From: a virus
DNA length: 51,798 nucleotides
Direction: 5' to 3' (one strand)
IMG/VR virus record: IMGVR_UViG_3300012954_003358
Coordinates: 1-51,798 of that record
Shown here: piece by piece, positions 19,062-27,123 of the stretch
Numbering within the stretch: position 1 is the first letter of the stretch
Layout: every line of letters starts with the position of its first letter
Made by a program: the position numbers and the translations under genes
Notes under the pieces: model-generated
Seen by the model: the letters and a program-made list of their open reading frames with translations, nothing else
Told to the model about the DNA's origin: nothing
The model's database searches: none

Positions 19062-20692
19062 AAGTAATCTACTATATAATTAAGAGATTCTGGAAGCGGT
19101 GTCCTGCCAGATCTGACTGATTCCCACAAAGTTTGATTATTCATATTGTCTTCTAAAATTTTCATGGCTTGCTGGAATTCAAATGGAGCAAGTTTTGTTC
19201 CGTCCTGCTGATATCCTAAATCTAAATTCCTAATTAATTGTTGAATAGCAGCAGTACTAATCATGTATGGGTTTTTAATTATATTTTTTACTATAAATTG
19301 TACTATCCTTCTATTGCTCCCTAAAGGAGGCACCTTGATGTCAGGTCTAGTTACTATTTCTGCTGTTTCCCATTTGCCTTGTAATCCTGTAAGTTTTATA
19401 TTATCAAAAATATCTTCAAAAGTTTTTGCTGTTTTGTCCCAGTCATATTTTTTGATACTTTTTTCTCTAACGGATTCCGCTAGTTTCATGCGACTGATGA
19501 AACTCATCTCACTTATTTCTTTGTATTTATCTATTAAAATATCACAACACTTTTTATCATCAGGATAAACTCTATCTGCACCTGTTTCTAATTCTCTAAA
19601 GCTACAGCTCAAAGGGACAATATCTGCACCTATACCTCTACCTATTTCTGCCATAGCTCCATGGTCTACAGTAACTACAGGAACTCCACAAGCAGCTGCT
19701 TCTACAGGAGGAATGCCAAACCCTTCGCAGATAGCGTATTGTATATACACATCAAAAGCATTAAATATATTAGCAAGCTCTGGTTCTGACAGTCCGTTCG
19801 CAACGCTACAGAATCCTGCTGAATTTTTTTGGCAATGTGGGCATGTAACTGGTGCTTCAGAATATGTTCCAGAAAAGTGCTTGCGACAACTTGCACATTT
19901 GTAAGAAAAGTATACTAGATTTTCGGCATCATGTTCAATAAGTAAAGATGGTAGATCCCAACCGTTCATGTCAGGATAACTGGTGTGTAAATAAAGTTTA
20001 ACATTAGGTACAGTCTTAGCAATATTTTTAATAATTTTAATTAGATTGGGTATCAGTTTGCGTTTTTGATTACGCATTACAGAACCTATGATAAAATCAT
20101 TAGGGTTAAGTCCCAATTGTGATTTAATTGTATCTTTAGGCTGACTGCTCACTCTAAATATATCGGTGTTTACTGCATCATTTACTGGTTCTACTAAATT
20201 CATAGGGATCTTGGTAGATTTTAAATATTCTACACCCCATTGGGTGTGTCCAGAAACAGTGTCGGCATTAGAAAAAGTTTGCAGCCATTCTTTTTTTTGT
20301 GGATCAGAGTCTATTGTTGGAGCTATCATCCAATGAAAAAAACGTCTATATGGAGAATTTTCTGGAAAATTTAACATCCAATAATCTCTTACATCAAAAA
20401 CAATATCTGGTTTGAAGTCTTGTACTGCAGTTTCAAAAGCCCAAGAACCAAATGCATGTTGTGGTTTACTAGAGTATGTCTGAAGCAATTCTTTATCGCT
20501 TTGGGGTGGCACAACAGGATATACTTTCCATGGAAACTTATTTTCCATCTCAGGGCTTCTATACGCAGACAGTTCAGCAATTTCGTACTTACCTGTTGCG
20601 TATAGTCTAGAAAGAATATTTCTAGTATAATTACCAAAACCTGAGTCAACATGACTAGATTCTGCACACATAAATATTCTTTTTTTGCCCAT
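19058..20692 (-). CDS. GT4 glycosyltransferase with inserted zinc ribbon, 544 aa
   Basis: Large GT-B enzyme. N-terminal domain begins KKRIFMCAESSHVDSGFGNY (Gly-rich acceptor loop). The donor domain has IIGSVMRNQKRKLIP near residue 201 and EGFGIPPVEAAACGVPVV at 323-340, the nucleotide-sugar site. Between them sits an inserted two-knuckle zinc ribbon, CASC at 266-269 and CPHC at 284-287, where most GT4 enzymes have only a short loop. About 110 residues beyond the usual GT4 end form a helical tail. ATG has CAGGA upstream. It is the first gene of the second sugar cluster and follows ssb closely, so it is probably read from the ssb promoter. Confidence 0.8.
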   Translation of the reverse strand: MGKKRIFMCAESSHVDSGFGNYTRNILSRLYATGKYEIAELSAYRSPEMENKFPWKVYPVVPPQSDKELLQTYSSKPQHAFGSWAFETAVQDFKPDIVFDVRDYWMLNFPENSPYRRFFHWMIAPTIDSDPQKKEWLQTFSNADTVSGHTQWGVEYLKSTKIPMNLVEPVNDAVNTDIFRVSSQPKDTIKSQLGLNPNDFIIGSVMRNQKRKLIPNLIKIIKNIAKTVPNVKLYLHTSYPDMNGWDLPSLLIEHDAENLVYFSYKCASCRKHFSGTYSEAPVTCPHCQKNSAGFCSVANGLSEPELANIFNAFDVYIQYAICEGFGIPPVEAAACGVPVVTVDHGAMAEIGRGIGADIVPLSCSFRELETGADRVYPDDKKCCDILIDKYKEISEMSFISRMKLAESVREKSIKKYDWDKTAKTFEDIFDNIKLTGLQGKWETAEIVTRPDIKVPPLGSNRRIVQFIVKNIIKNPYMISTAAIQQLIRNLDLGYQQDGTKLAPFEFQQAMKILEDNMNNQTLWESVRSGRTPLPESLNYIVDYL

Positions 20693-20719
20693 GATGATTC
20701 CTGATGAGGTTACTTAAAA

Positions 20720-21109
20720 TTAAAATGCCAGAGACTCTTTGTCAGCTTGACTCTTTTTGCTAGGACTTCTAGTGATCTTAGCAAAGTTACTGACACGAAT
20801 CTTCATAGTAGATTGCTTAATCTTTTCTCCAGACTCTAGTTCTTTTTCCCAGCTGTCTTTCCTTAAAGATCCCTCAAGCATGACCAGATCTCCTTTACGG
20901 AACGACGATCCGATATTTTCTGCGCCAGTATCCCACGCTTCGCAAGGAACAAATGTTGTGACCTGATCGGTCTTACCGTCAGCCTTGGTATATTCCCTAG
21001 ACACTGCCACAGTAAAATTAACAACAGAGGTATCCTTGCCGTTAGATGTATTAATCTTCCGTAGCTCTGGATCTCTAGCTAAATTTCCCTTCAATAAAAC
21101 TAAATTCAT
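20720..21109 (-). CDS. ssb: Single-stranded DNA-binding protein
   Basis: OB-fold SSB that coats single-stranded DNA during replication and recombination. It shows the family order: NLVLLKGNLARDPELR, then NFTVAVSREY, then FVPCEAWDTGAENI, then KGDLVMLEGSLRKDSW. The C-terminus is short and ends KESLAF; the final Phe after an acidic residue recalls, but does not fully match, the acidic tip that recruits partners in cellular SSBs (usually DDDIPF). At 129 residues it is shorter than E. coli SSB. Strong start: AAGGAG lies five bases before ATG, downstream of a near-perfect sigma-70 promoter. Confidence 0.92.
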   Translation of the reverse strand: MNLVLLKGNLARDPELRKINTSNGKDTSVVNFTVAVSREYTKADGKTDQVTTFVPCEAWDTGAENIGSSFRKGDLVMLEGSLRKDSWEKELESGEKIKQSTMKIRVSNFAKITRSPSKKSQADKESLAF

Positions 21110-21149
21110 AGTTTCTCCTTTTTCAAAAAATAAAGTAACACAATAAGCT

Positions 21150-21177
21150 ATTATATCAAACGTAGATATAATGTCAA
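21150..21177 (-). promoter_or_regulatory. Consensus sigma-70 promoter for ssb
   Basis: On the minus strand: TTGACA (21177-21172), a 16-base spacer, then TATAAT (21155-21150); both boxes match consensus exactly. It begins one base after the stop of the upstream polymerase gene and lies 41 bases before the ssb start, followed by an AAGGAG site. It should fire with the unmodified host RNA polymerase and drive ssb and the glycosyltransferase genes behind it. Confidence 0.85.
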
Positions 21178-21178
21178 G

Positions 21179-22756
21179 CTATACCTGCCATACCTTTTTT
21201 ATTATCATTCCGTCTTTCTTTTTAGACTGTTCTAGCTTCATCACAGTCGTATTGTCAATAGACAGAAGGTTTTTAAAGGTTTTGAATTCTTCTGGGAAAA
21301 TCACAGCATCCAAAGAGCCTGTGCTATCTGTAACTTTTACAAATGCCATTTCTTGTCCTGGATTTGCTCCTCTTTTTGTTTTAATAATATTAACATCTTT
21401 TATTTCTATACCAATCATTATATTGTTAGATGATATTTTTGATTCTTTGAGTGTTCTACAGTCCGTATTAACAAAATTTAGATCACATTCGTCAATCTTA
21501 GAGCAAGATACAGCGATTCCAAGTAGTTGATTTTCTGTATCTGCTATCCAAGGTATCGTGTCCGACAGACTATATGCTGGATTTTTAACGGAACTCAATA
21601 TTGATTCTACTGTTTTTTTTCTTCTGGCATTCACTTTGGTAAGAACACCCTCAATACATTCAGTAATGTTTTTGTATCCTGCTATATTAGTGATTACAAA
21701 CTCTTTTTCTTTTTTTGTTAAGTTCGTTATTGCGTCGAAATCGAATAACATTCGTTTTCTATCTACTTTAAAATAGTCAAAACATCCAACAGATATCATA
21801 TTCTTAGATGCTGTTTTATTAATATTGTCTAATACAATAAACAATATTTGTAAATAAGAAGCTTTTTCAATGTCTATTTTTATAGTATCTAGCTTGTTAA
21901 ATACTGAAGCACCAACCCCTTTAATATTGGTTAGTCCAAAATAAATACATTTGTCTTTTAGTACGAAGTCTTTATTTAATAATTTAAAGTTGGGATTACA
22001 AACGTCAATAGCCATTTCTCTACAATTGCTTACTAATTCATATATTTCTTTTAGGGGATCTATTTTGTCTTTGGCAAACTTTAAATAAGATACAAAAAAT
22101 CTAGAAGGAAAATGGGCCTTAACATAGGCAGATAGGTATGCATTCATAGCATAACTAACGGCATGACTTTTATTAAAACTATATCTTTGGCTTTTTTCGA
22201 TCCATCCAAAGATTTCTTCAGCTTCCTCTTCATTAACAACATTTGCTTCTTTAGCCCCATTAATGAACTGCCTCTTAACTTGAGCCATCAAGTCAGCTTT
22301 TTTCTTACCAATAGCTTTGCGAAGAACATCAGCATCCTGCAAATTAAAGCCCGCTATTTTTTGAGCGATTTGCATAGCTTGTTCTTGATAGATCATTTCT
22401 CCATATGTAGATGACAGTATATCTTTTAAGCTGTCGTGATAATGGTCTACAGTTTCTAGACCATTCTTTTTATCTATATAATGATTAGAAACATTTTTGC
22501 CGTCTCGATAAGCCTCTAAACATCCTGGACGCAGGATAGAGATGAGAGCAGAAAGCTGTTCTATATTTTGTGGTTTAAGTTTTTTAGACATGGTCTGACC
22601 AAGTCTAGACTCTAGCTGGAAGCAACCTTTTGTATTGCCTTCTCCAATTAAATGCCAAGTGGTTTTACAATCTAGGTTTAAATTTTCAAGAGTAAGGTCT
22701 AAATCTACCTTACCTTTGTGTTTTTTAAACTTACAATCACATCGTCTTTTATTCAT
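21179..22756 (-). CDS. dnaE: DNA polymerase III alpha (DnaE), C-terminal fragment, 525 aa
   Basis: Second half of a split DnaE replicative polymerase. It starts just where the first half ends in the family alignment. It holds GCFQLESR (45-51) and LRPG (75-78), the fingers motif MIYQEQAMQIAQ (121-132), GKKK (150-153), FNKSHAVSYA (194-203), a helix-hairpin-helix IKGVG (278-282) and an OB fold at about 445-525. No clear clamp-binding site or tau-binding tail was recognised. I choose ATG 22756, which overlaps the exonuclease stop as ATGAATAA, over a TTG at 22792. The catalytic aspartates are not in this piece; they are all in the gene at 23669-25519. Confidence 0.9.
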   Translation of the reverse strand: MNKRRCDCKFKKHKGKVDLDLTLENLNLDCKTTWHLIGEGNTKGCFQLESRLGQTMSKKLKPQNIEQLSALISILRPGCLEAYRDGKNVSNHYIDKKNGLETVDHYHDSLKDILSSTYGEMIYQEQAMQIAQKIAGFNLQDADVLRKAIGKKKADLMAQVKRQFINGAKEANVVNEEEAEEIFGWIEKSQRYSFNKSHAVSYAMNAYLSAYVKAHFPSRFFVSYLKFAKDKIDPLKEIYELVSNCREMAIDVCNPNFKLLNKDFVLKDKCIYFGLTNIKGVGASVFNKLDTIKIDIEKASYLQILFIVLDNINKTASKNMISVGCFDYFKVDRKRMLFDFDAITNLTKKEKEFVITNIAGYKNITECIEGVLTKVNARRKKTVESILSSVKNPAYSLSDTIPWIADTENQLLGIAVSCSKIDECDLNFVNTDCRTLKESKISSNNIMIGIEIKDVNIIKTKRGANPGQEMAFVKVTDSTGSLDAVIFPEEFKTFKNLLSIDNTTVMKLEQSKKKDGMIIKKVWQV

Positions 22757-23492
22757 CTTTAAAACAATTCTTAAACTGTATCCTTTGTGCAAGGTTCTTG
22801 TGTAATTTCAAAAATCTTATTAGTATATTGGCGCAATCCGTAACGTCTTTGAATGCGTCGTGAGCATTAGAGGAATCTATTCCCATGTAAGTTCTAATAG
22901 AATCTAATGAAATAGATTTAATTTCTGGCACGTACATCAGCCATAATCCTATAACATACATTAGGTCAATTCTATCTCTAGGATGAAATATAGACGAGCT
23001 TTTTTCTTTTGCATCAAAGTTGTCATACGTTTCACTCAACCTATCTACAATCTTCATATCAAATTTATTAATATTATATCCGCAGGCTATAGGGGCAGTG
23101 AATTTACTTTTTTTACTTTTGCCAGATCCTACTAAGTGATAATTGTCTAGATATCCTACAAATTGTTGCCAAGAATGTTTCTGTTCTGGATATTCCAGCC
23201 ACTCATTAAGGATTTGACTTTTGTCAACACCCTTAACCTTACCATGCCAATCTAAGATATCAGAATCGGTATACGGATGATTATCTATTGTGACAGCCTT
23301 GGACTTCTCTTGTAATTCAAAATTAGCTAATTTAATAGGCTTAAGATTTATATTAAATTCAGAGTCCTTGACTATCTCTAACCTGTAGGGGTCAACCATA
23401 ACGGCAGCGAGTTGAACAGGACTGCACTCATTAGGATTGGCCCCATCGGTTTCAAAATCAAATACACATATCTTATTCTTGTTTATGTTCAT
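22749..23492 (-). CDS. DnaQ-like 3'-5' exonuclease (DEDDh), 247 aa
   Basis: Proofreading-type exonuclease. Motif I is CVFDFETDG (residues 9-17) with Asp and Glu; motif II is GYNINKFDMKIVDRL (about 140-154); motif III is NAHDAFKDVTDCANIL (about 213-228), giving the DEDDh set with catalytic His. It is longer than the usual core because of an insertion around residues 50-120. It lies between the two halves of dnaE, which suggests it works on the same polymerase as epsilon does in bacteria. It overlaps the upstream 64-residue gene by 20 bases, and the polymerase C-fragment start overlaps its stop. Confidence 0.88.
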   Translation of the reverse strand: MNINKNKICVFDFETDGANPNECSPVQLAAVMVDPYRLEIVKDSEFNINLKPIKLANFELQEKSKAVTIDNHPYTDSDILDWHGKVKGVDKSQILNEWLEYPEQKHSWQQFVGYLDNYHLVGSGKSKKSKFTAPIACGYNINKFDMKIVDRLSETYDNFDAKEKSSSIFHPRDRIDLMYVIGLWLMYVPEIKSISLDSIRTYMGIDSSNAHDAFKDVTDCANILIRFLKLHKNLAQRIQFKNCFKDE

Positions 23493-23667
23493 CTTCTATA
23501 GTTTCTACTTCCTTATTCCCGTCGATAATTAAATCCTTGTCACCATCAATAATTGCTGCATTTCTTTTTAGCTTACAGCAACTAATCTTTTGAGGCTGAA
23601 CTTTTACACACTCTTTACCGTCATGTAAAAACTTAGCACCAATACTTAACCTACCGAACTTAGTCAT
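23473..23667 (-). CDS. Small phage protein, 64 aa
   Basis: Short soluble protein with the pattern FGRLSIGAKFLHDGKECVKVQPQ, a form common in small phage proteins of unknown function, followed by an acidic tail (ETIEDEHKQE). The start is firm: AAGGAG six bases before ATG. It sits one base after the stop of the dnaE N-fragment and runs 20 bases into the exonuclease gene, so it belongs to the polymerase operon. No function can be assigned. Confidence 0.6.
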   Translation of the reverse strand: MTKFGRLSIGAKFLHDGKECVKVQPQKISCCKLKRNAAIIDGDKDLIIDGNKEVETIEDEHKQE

Positions 23668-23668
23668 A

Positions 23669-25519
23669 TCATGCTCCTTGTAATAGTGATTGTACGCCCA
23701 TCATTTTATCTAACAGGCCGATACCTAGTATATCAAACTTTACTACACCAATTGATTCTAAGTCATTCATCTCTAATCCTGCAATATTTTTTTTGGTTTT
23801 AGCGTCGTAGATCATTGGACAGATTGAAGATAGACTACTTTGTGATATCGCTATGCCTGCAGCATGTTTTGACTGATTGCATTTAGTTCCTTCTAATCTA
23901 ATAGCTTGCTCAAATCTTTTTGCAAGTGGGCCGACTAATTTATCATCTTTTAAATGACACCAATCTTTAAGTGGTTTTGGATTGTTTTCTAAAGCCCACT
24001 TAATTATAGAGGCGTCTTTCATTTCTTGTAATTCGTCTGCAATCTTAGCTTCGTCTGGTATATGTTTTGTGATTTGATTCATTTCTTCAAAAGAAATATT
24101 ACTATAAACTCTTAACACTTCCTTTAGTGAACCTCTACCTTTTAGAGTATTATATGTAATCATTTGGGAGACTTTGTCTTGGCCATATGTGCCTTTAATG
24201 TAATCAATAATGTTTTCTCTTTGATCCATAGGTACGTCTACATCAATATCTGGCATGGACACTCTACCTCCTGTATTCCTACCAGCATTGTAAAATCTTT
24301 CAAAAATTAAGTCATATTTAATAGGGTCTATAGCGGTAATTCCAATGAGATAGGAAACAAGACATCCAGCAGCACTACCTCTTCCTGGTCCAGGCAACCA
24401 TTTCTGCTTACGGACATGGTTTACAATGTCTTGTACAATTAAGAAGTAGCTAGATAGATCTGCTCCTTGTAGTACGTCTAACTCATATTTAATCCTATCC
24501 ACATATTGAGAATGCAATTCTTTGTCTACATCATTGGCGATCTTGTCTCTCCACCCATCTCTACAAAGCTGTCTCAAGTATTCAGCTGGATCGTATCCTT
24601 CTGGACATTTAAAATCTGGAAGATTTGGTGTTTCTAAAATATCATAATCTTCACACAAACCGTCTACTAAATTAGTATTATCTATTTCGTCTTCTGTATT
24701 TACTTCATTAATTTCTTCATGAGATAAAAGATGATAACTATCGGACTTAAAGAAAGAATCTAATCCAAAATTTTCTCCGCTAGATAGTTTACTGGCAACT
24801 TGTGGCAAAGTCATTTTAAGATTACTACATAATAAAATTCTTTGATCTACAGCATCATATCTTTCACAATAATGAGAGTCTATACTAGATATTTTCGGTA
24901 TGTTATTTAAGCTACAAACATCCCTTAATTTATTACCAATAATTTGTTGGTACTCATTCTCTTTATCCATTAGTTGTACTTCGACAAAGAAGTTGTCTTT
25001 ACCAAAAATTTCAGATAGCTCACCTATCTCTTTCTCTATTTGTGAGTCTGAAATAAACTGGCCTTCTTTATGTATTTTATTAGCTAAGTAAGAGCCAGGA
25101 TGTCCACTCATACCAATGATATTACCTTGGGATAGCTTATCTTTTAATTTTGCTATATCTAATCTAGGCTTATAATAATAATTATCTGGCTTATTAGATT
25201 CTGACACTATCTCAATTAGGTTTTTCCATCCTTTAAGGTTTTTAGATAACAGAAGCATATGTGATAGTTTTCTGTTCTCTTTAGACTGTATATTACTGTC
25301 CTGATCTGATATATACAATTCAACACCAAGTATAGGTTTGATGTTATTATGTTTCATGGTTTGGAAAAAATTAATACAACCAGAAATTGATCCATGATCA
25401 GTAATGGCACAGCTAGACATATTAAGCTTATGGCATCTTGAAGCTACATCTTCTGGCTTAGAAAGACCATCCAATAAAGAGTAATGTGTATGCAAATGCA
25501 AAGGCGTGTAGTTTTTCAT
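23669..25519 (-). CDS. dnaE: DNA polymerase III alpha (DnaE), N-terminal fragment, 616 aa
   Basis: First half of the split polymerase. An N-terminal PHP domain keeps its metal motifs: HLHTHYS (8-14), TDHG (40-43), GVELY (65-69) and DSHY (214-217). The palm follows, with GPGRGSAAG (377-385) and PDIDVD (423-428), giving D424 and D426, and KFDILG (594-599), giving D596, equivalent to E. coli D401, D403 and D555. All three catalytic aspartates are therefore here. It stops 20 residues after D596 (SLLQGA). No intein-like sequence is present at this end. With the C-fragment the total is 1141 residues, close to E. coli DnaE (1160). Confidence 0.9.
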   Translation of the reverse strand: MKNYTPLHLHTHYSLLDGLSKPEDVASRCHKLNMSSCAITDHGSISGCINFFQTMKHNNIKPILGVELYISDQDSNIQSKENRKLSHMLLLSKNLKGWKNLIEIVSESNKPDNYYYKPRLDIAKLKDKLSQGNIIGMSGHPGSYLANKIHKEGQFISDSQIEKEIGELSEIFGKDNFFVEVQLMDKENEYQQIIGNKLRDVCSLNNIPKISSIDSHYCERYDAVDQRILLCSNLKMTLPQVASKLSSGENFGLDSFFKSDSYHLLSHEEINEVNTEDEIDNTNLVDGLCEDYDILETPNLPDFKCPEGYDPAEYLRQLCRDGWRDKIANDVDKELHSQYVDRIKYELDVLQGADLSSYFLIVQDIVNHVRKQKWLPGPGRGSAAGCLVSYLIGITAIDPIKYDLIFERFYNAGRNTGGRVSMPDIDVDVPMDQRENIIDYIKGTYGQDKVSQMITYNTLKGRGSLKEVLRVYSNISFEEMNQITKHIPDEAKIADELQEMKDASIIKWALENNPKPLKDWCHLKDDKLVGPLAKRFEQAIRLEGTKCNQSKHAAGIAISQSSLSSICPMIYDAKTKKNIAGLEMNDLESIGVVKFDILGIGLLDKMMGVQSLLQGA

Positions 25520-26506
25520 TCAGTCTGTACTTCCAGGGGCTTGGTAATATCCTACATGATAGCCGGGTACAGTGTACTCGTCAACCACAGAATCTATTCC
25601 ATTCATTTCTATATCATGTTTTACTTGTTCACACATGGTCATAAATTCTCCTTGCTGACACAACTTACCTTCACGATATTCAATCATTGGGGTTACGTTT
25701 GTGCCATTAAAAGAATTTTTACCATAATGACATAACTTTTTACATTTCCAGCTTTTACTCAATTGTGGTTTTTTACATTTTTTAATTTTTTCAAATTTTG
25801 TCCTAAGCAAATTTTCTGTTGCTATAATGTCTGACTTATCAAAAGTCATACTAAAAGGACCACCATCATTAATAAAATATATTGTTACAATACAGTGTTT
25901 AATTTCCGGATATAGTTTTTGTGCAGCATAGAAGTAGATCATAAGTTGTGGATCTTTTTCTAGTTTTTCTTGGGTTTTTTCTTCGCCTGTTGCCCAATTT
26001 AATCTACGTCCAGTTTTCCAATCAATAATTTCTAATGTATCATCATTAACCCTAGTGATTAAATCAATAGTACCTTTCATAGCCAGTGTGCCTTTTAAGT
26101 CACCATAATCATATTTAGCCCATGGTTTGTCTATAGTAATGTCGAACTGTTGTTCAGGATAGAGGATGTCTCTATTTCTAGGATCAAACATACCGTCAGC
26201 ATAGGTGATCGCTTTGTGGGCCCATTTAAAACAATCTTTTTTGTCTTTTTCAGACCATTCATGATGATCAAAATTAGAAGTATAATAATCATAAACCTGT
26301 GTACTTAATTCAGTCAGGTCGTAATCGTTTACATCTACCTCACCCACAATATCGTCTGTAAAAGTTTTTTCTCCTTTTTGTTTAGTAAATTGTACAAAGG
26401 CTAATATCTCTAAAATCTTATGGACTATAGTACCCTTGTCTGCTTTTTTATTAGAGGGAGATCTATAACCTAAAACATAATCAAAAAAGTATTGTTGTTC
26501 ACACAT
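25520..26506 (-). CDS. RecB/Cas4-like PD-(D/E)XK nuclease, 328 aa
   Basis: Exonuclease of the PD-(D/E)XK superfamily, probably for end resection in recombination. Core motifs: GTIVHKILE (25-33, the His motif) and GTIDLITRVNDDTLEIIDWKTGR (about 142-164), with Asp, Asp-Trp-Lys as metal and catalytic residues. A Cys near the N-terminus and Cys residues near the C-terminus (CKKLC, then two more) could bind an Fe-S cluster as in Cas4/AddB. The ATG at 26506 has no Shine-Dalgarno; the frame is open upstream and continues the family's N-terminal SSSYNTHCMCEQQYFF pattern, so the true start may be ATT 26551 (AAAGGA eight bases before), adding 15 residues. Confidence 0.75.
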   Translation of the reverse strand: MCEQQYFFDYVLGYRSPSNKKADKGTIVHKILEILAFVQFTKQKGEKTFTDDIVGEVDVNDYDLTELSTQVYDYYTSNFDHHEWSEKDKKDCFKWAHKAITYADGMFDPRNRDILYPEQQFDITIDKPWAKYDYGDLKGTLAMKGTIDLITRVNDDTLEIIDWKTGRRLNWATGEEKTQEKLEKDPQLMIYFYAAQKLYPEIKHCIVTIYFINDGGPFSMTFDKSDIIATENLLRTKFEKIKKCKKPQLSKSWKCKKLCHYGKNSFNGTNVTPMIEYREGKLCQQGEFMTMCEQVKHDIEMNGIDSVVDEYTVPGYHVGYYQAPGSTD

Positions 26507-26515
26507 ACAATGAGT

Positions 26516-26545
26516 ATTATATGATGAGCTTCTAAAGTATGTAAT
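26516..26545 (-). promoter_or_regulatory. Possible promoter before the RecB/Cas4-like gene
   Basis: Minus strand: TATAAT (26521-26516) is a perfect -10 box, with ATTACA (26545-26540, 4 of 6 to consensus) 18 bases upstream. It would start a transcript about at the ATG at 26506, giving an almost leaderless mRNA. A weak -35 makes this tentative, and it competes with the ATT-start model for the same gene. Confidence 0.35.
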
Positions 26546-27123
26546 TATAATGTTAATATTCCTTTATGTGTGAGAAAGTTTTTAATTATATTGTTTTTTT
26601 CTCCAATGCTTCCTTCAAGGTTAGCAATAACTAAATCAAAATTAGATTGGTCATAGCTGCCGTCGTCTAACGCTGTTTCGCTCTCGTGTGTGGATTCATA
26701 CAGGTTTCTATTAAGTTTGATTACCATACCACCAGCTTTTTTAACAGCGTCAACCTCGTTAGGAAATCTACAATCTGCTATCAGCGCTAGTTTTGGTTTT
26801 TCTTTTTCTATTAATCTGATTGTGGCTGATGACCAAACGTGATTTTGCATCCTTCTAAAAACGTCTGTCCCAACATATTGCAGCACTTCTCTGGCTGTCA
26901 TTTGTGCATCAATGCCGGGCCAATAGCAATCCACAGTTTCATTTTTGTTTTCATCTGTACCATAACATTGTTCTTCTGTTAAACCTAATATGTTTATGCA
27001 CAGCTGTTTTAAAGGGTCTGCAAAGTTATATATTTTGGTTTCTTGGTTTGGCAAAAGACTTTGAATAAATTCACAAGATGTAGTTTTACCAGATTGTTTT
27101 CTGCCAGCAAACGCTATAATCAT
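26545..27123 (-). CDS. Deoxynucleoside monophosphate kinase-like, 192 aa
   Basis: P-loop kinase resembling T4 gp1-type dNMP kinases, which phosphorylate dNMPs with ATP to feed phage DNA synthesis. Walker A is GRKQSGKTT (7-15); YNFADPLKQL (32-41) is the substrate-side helix; LIADCRFPNEVDAVKKAGG (about 113-131) is the typical region for this family, followed by LNRN and HESE. ATG start; the stop of the primase gene overlaps it by four bases. It sits between nuclease and primase genes, which fits the nucleotide-supply role with the reductase and dCMP deaminase nearby. Confidence 0.8.
   Translation of the reverse strand: MIIAFAGRKQSGKTTSCEFIQSLLPNQETKIYNFADPLKQLCINILGLTEEQCYGTDENKNETVDCYWPGIDAQMTAREVLQYVGTDVFRRMQNHVWSSATIRLIEKEKPKLALIADCRFPNEVDAVKKAGGMVIKLNRNLYESTHESETALDDGSYDQSNFDLVIANLEGSIGEKNNIIKNFLTHKGILTL

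Noticed and set aside
21179-25519. Split intein joining the two DnaE pieces
   Set aside because: The first piece ends within about 20 residues after the third catalytic Asp and the second starts with a short basic stretch; no intein-length sequence or Cys/Ser splice junction is present, and the usual split-intein site is uninterrupted.
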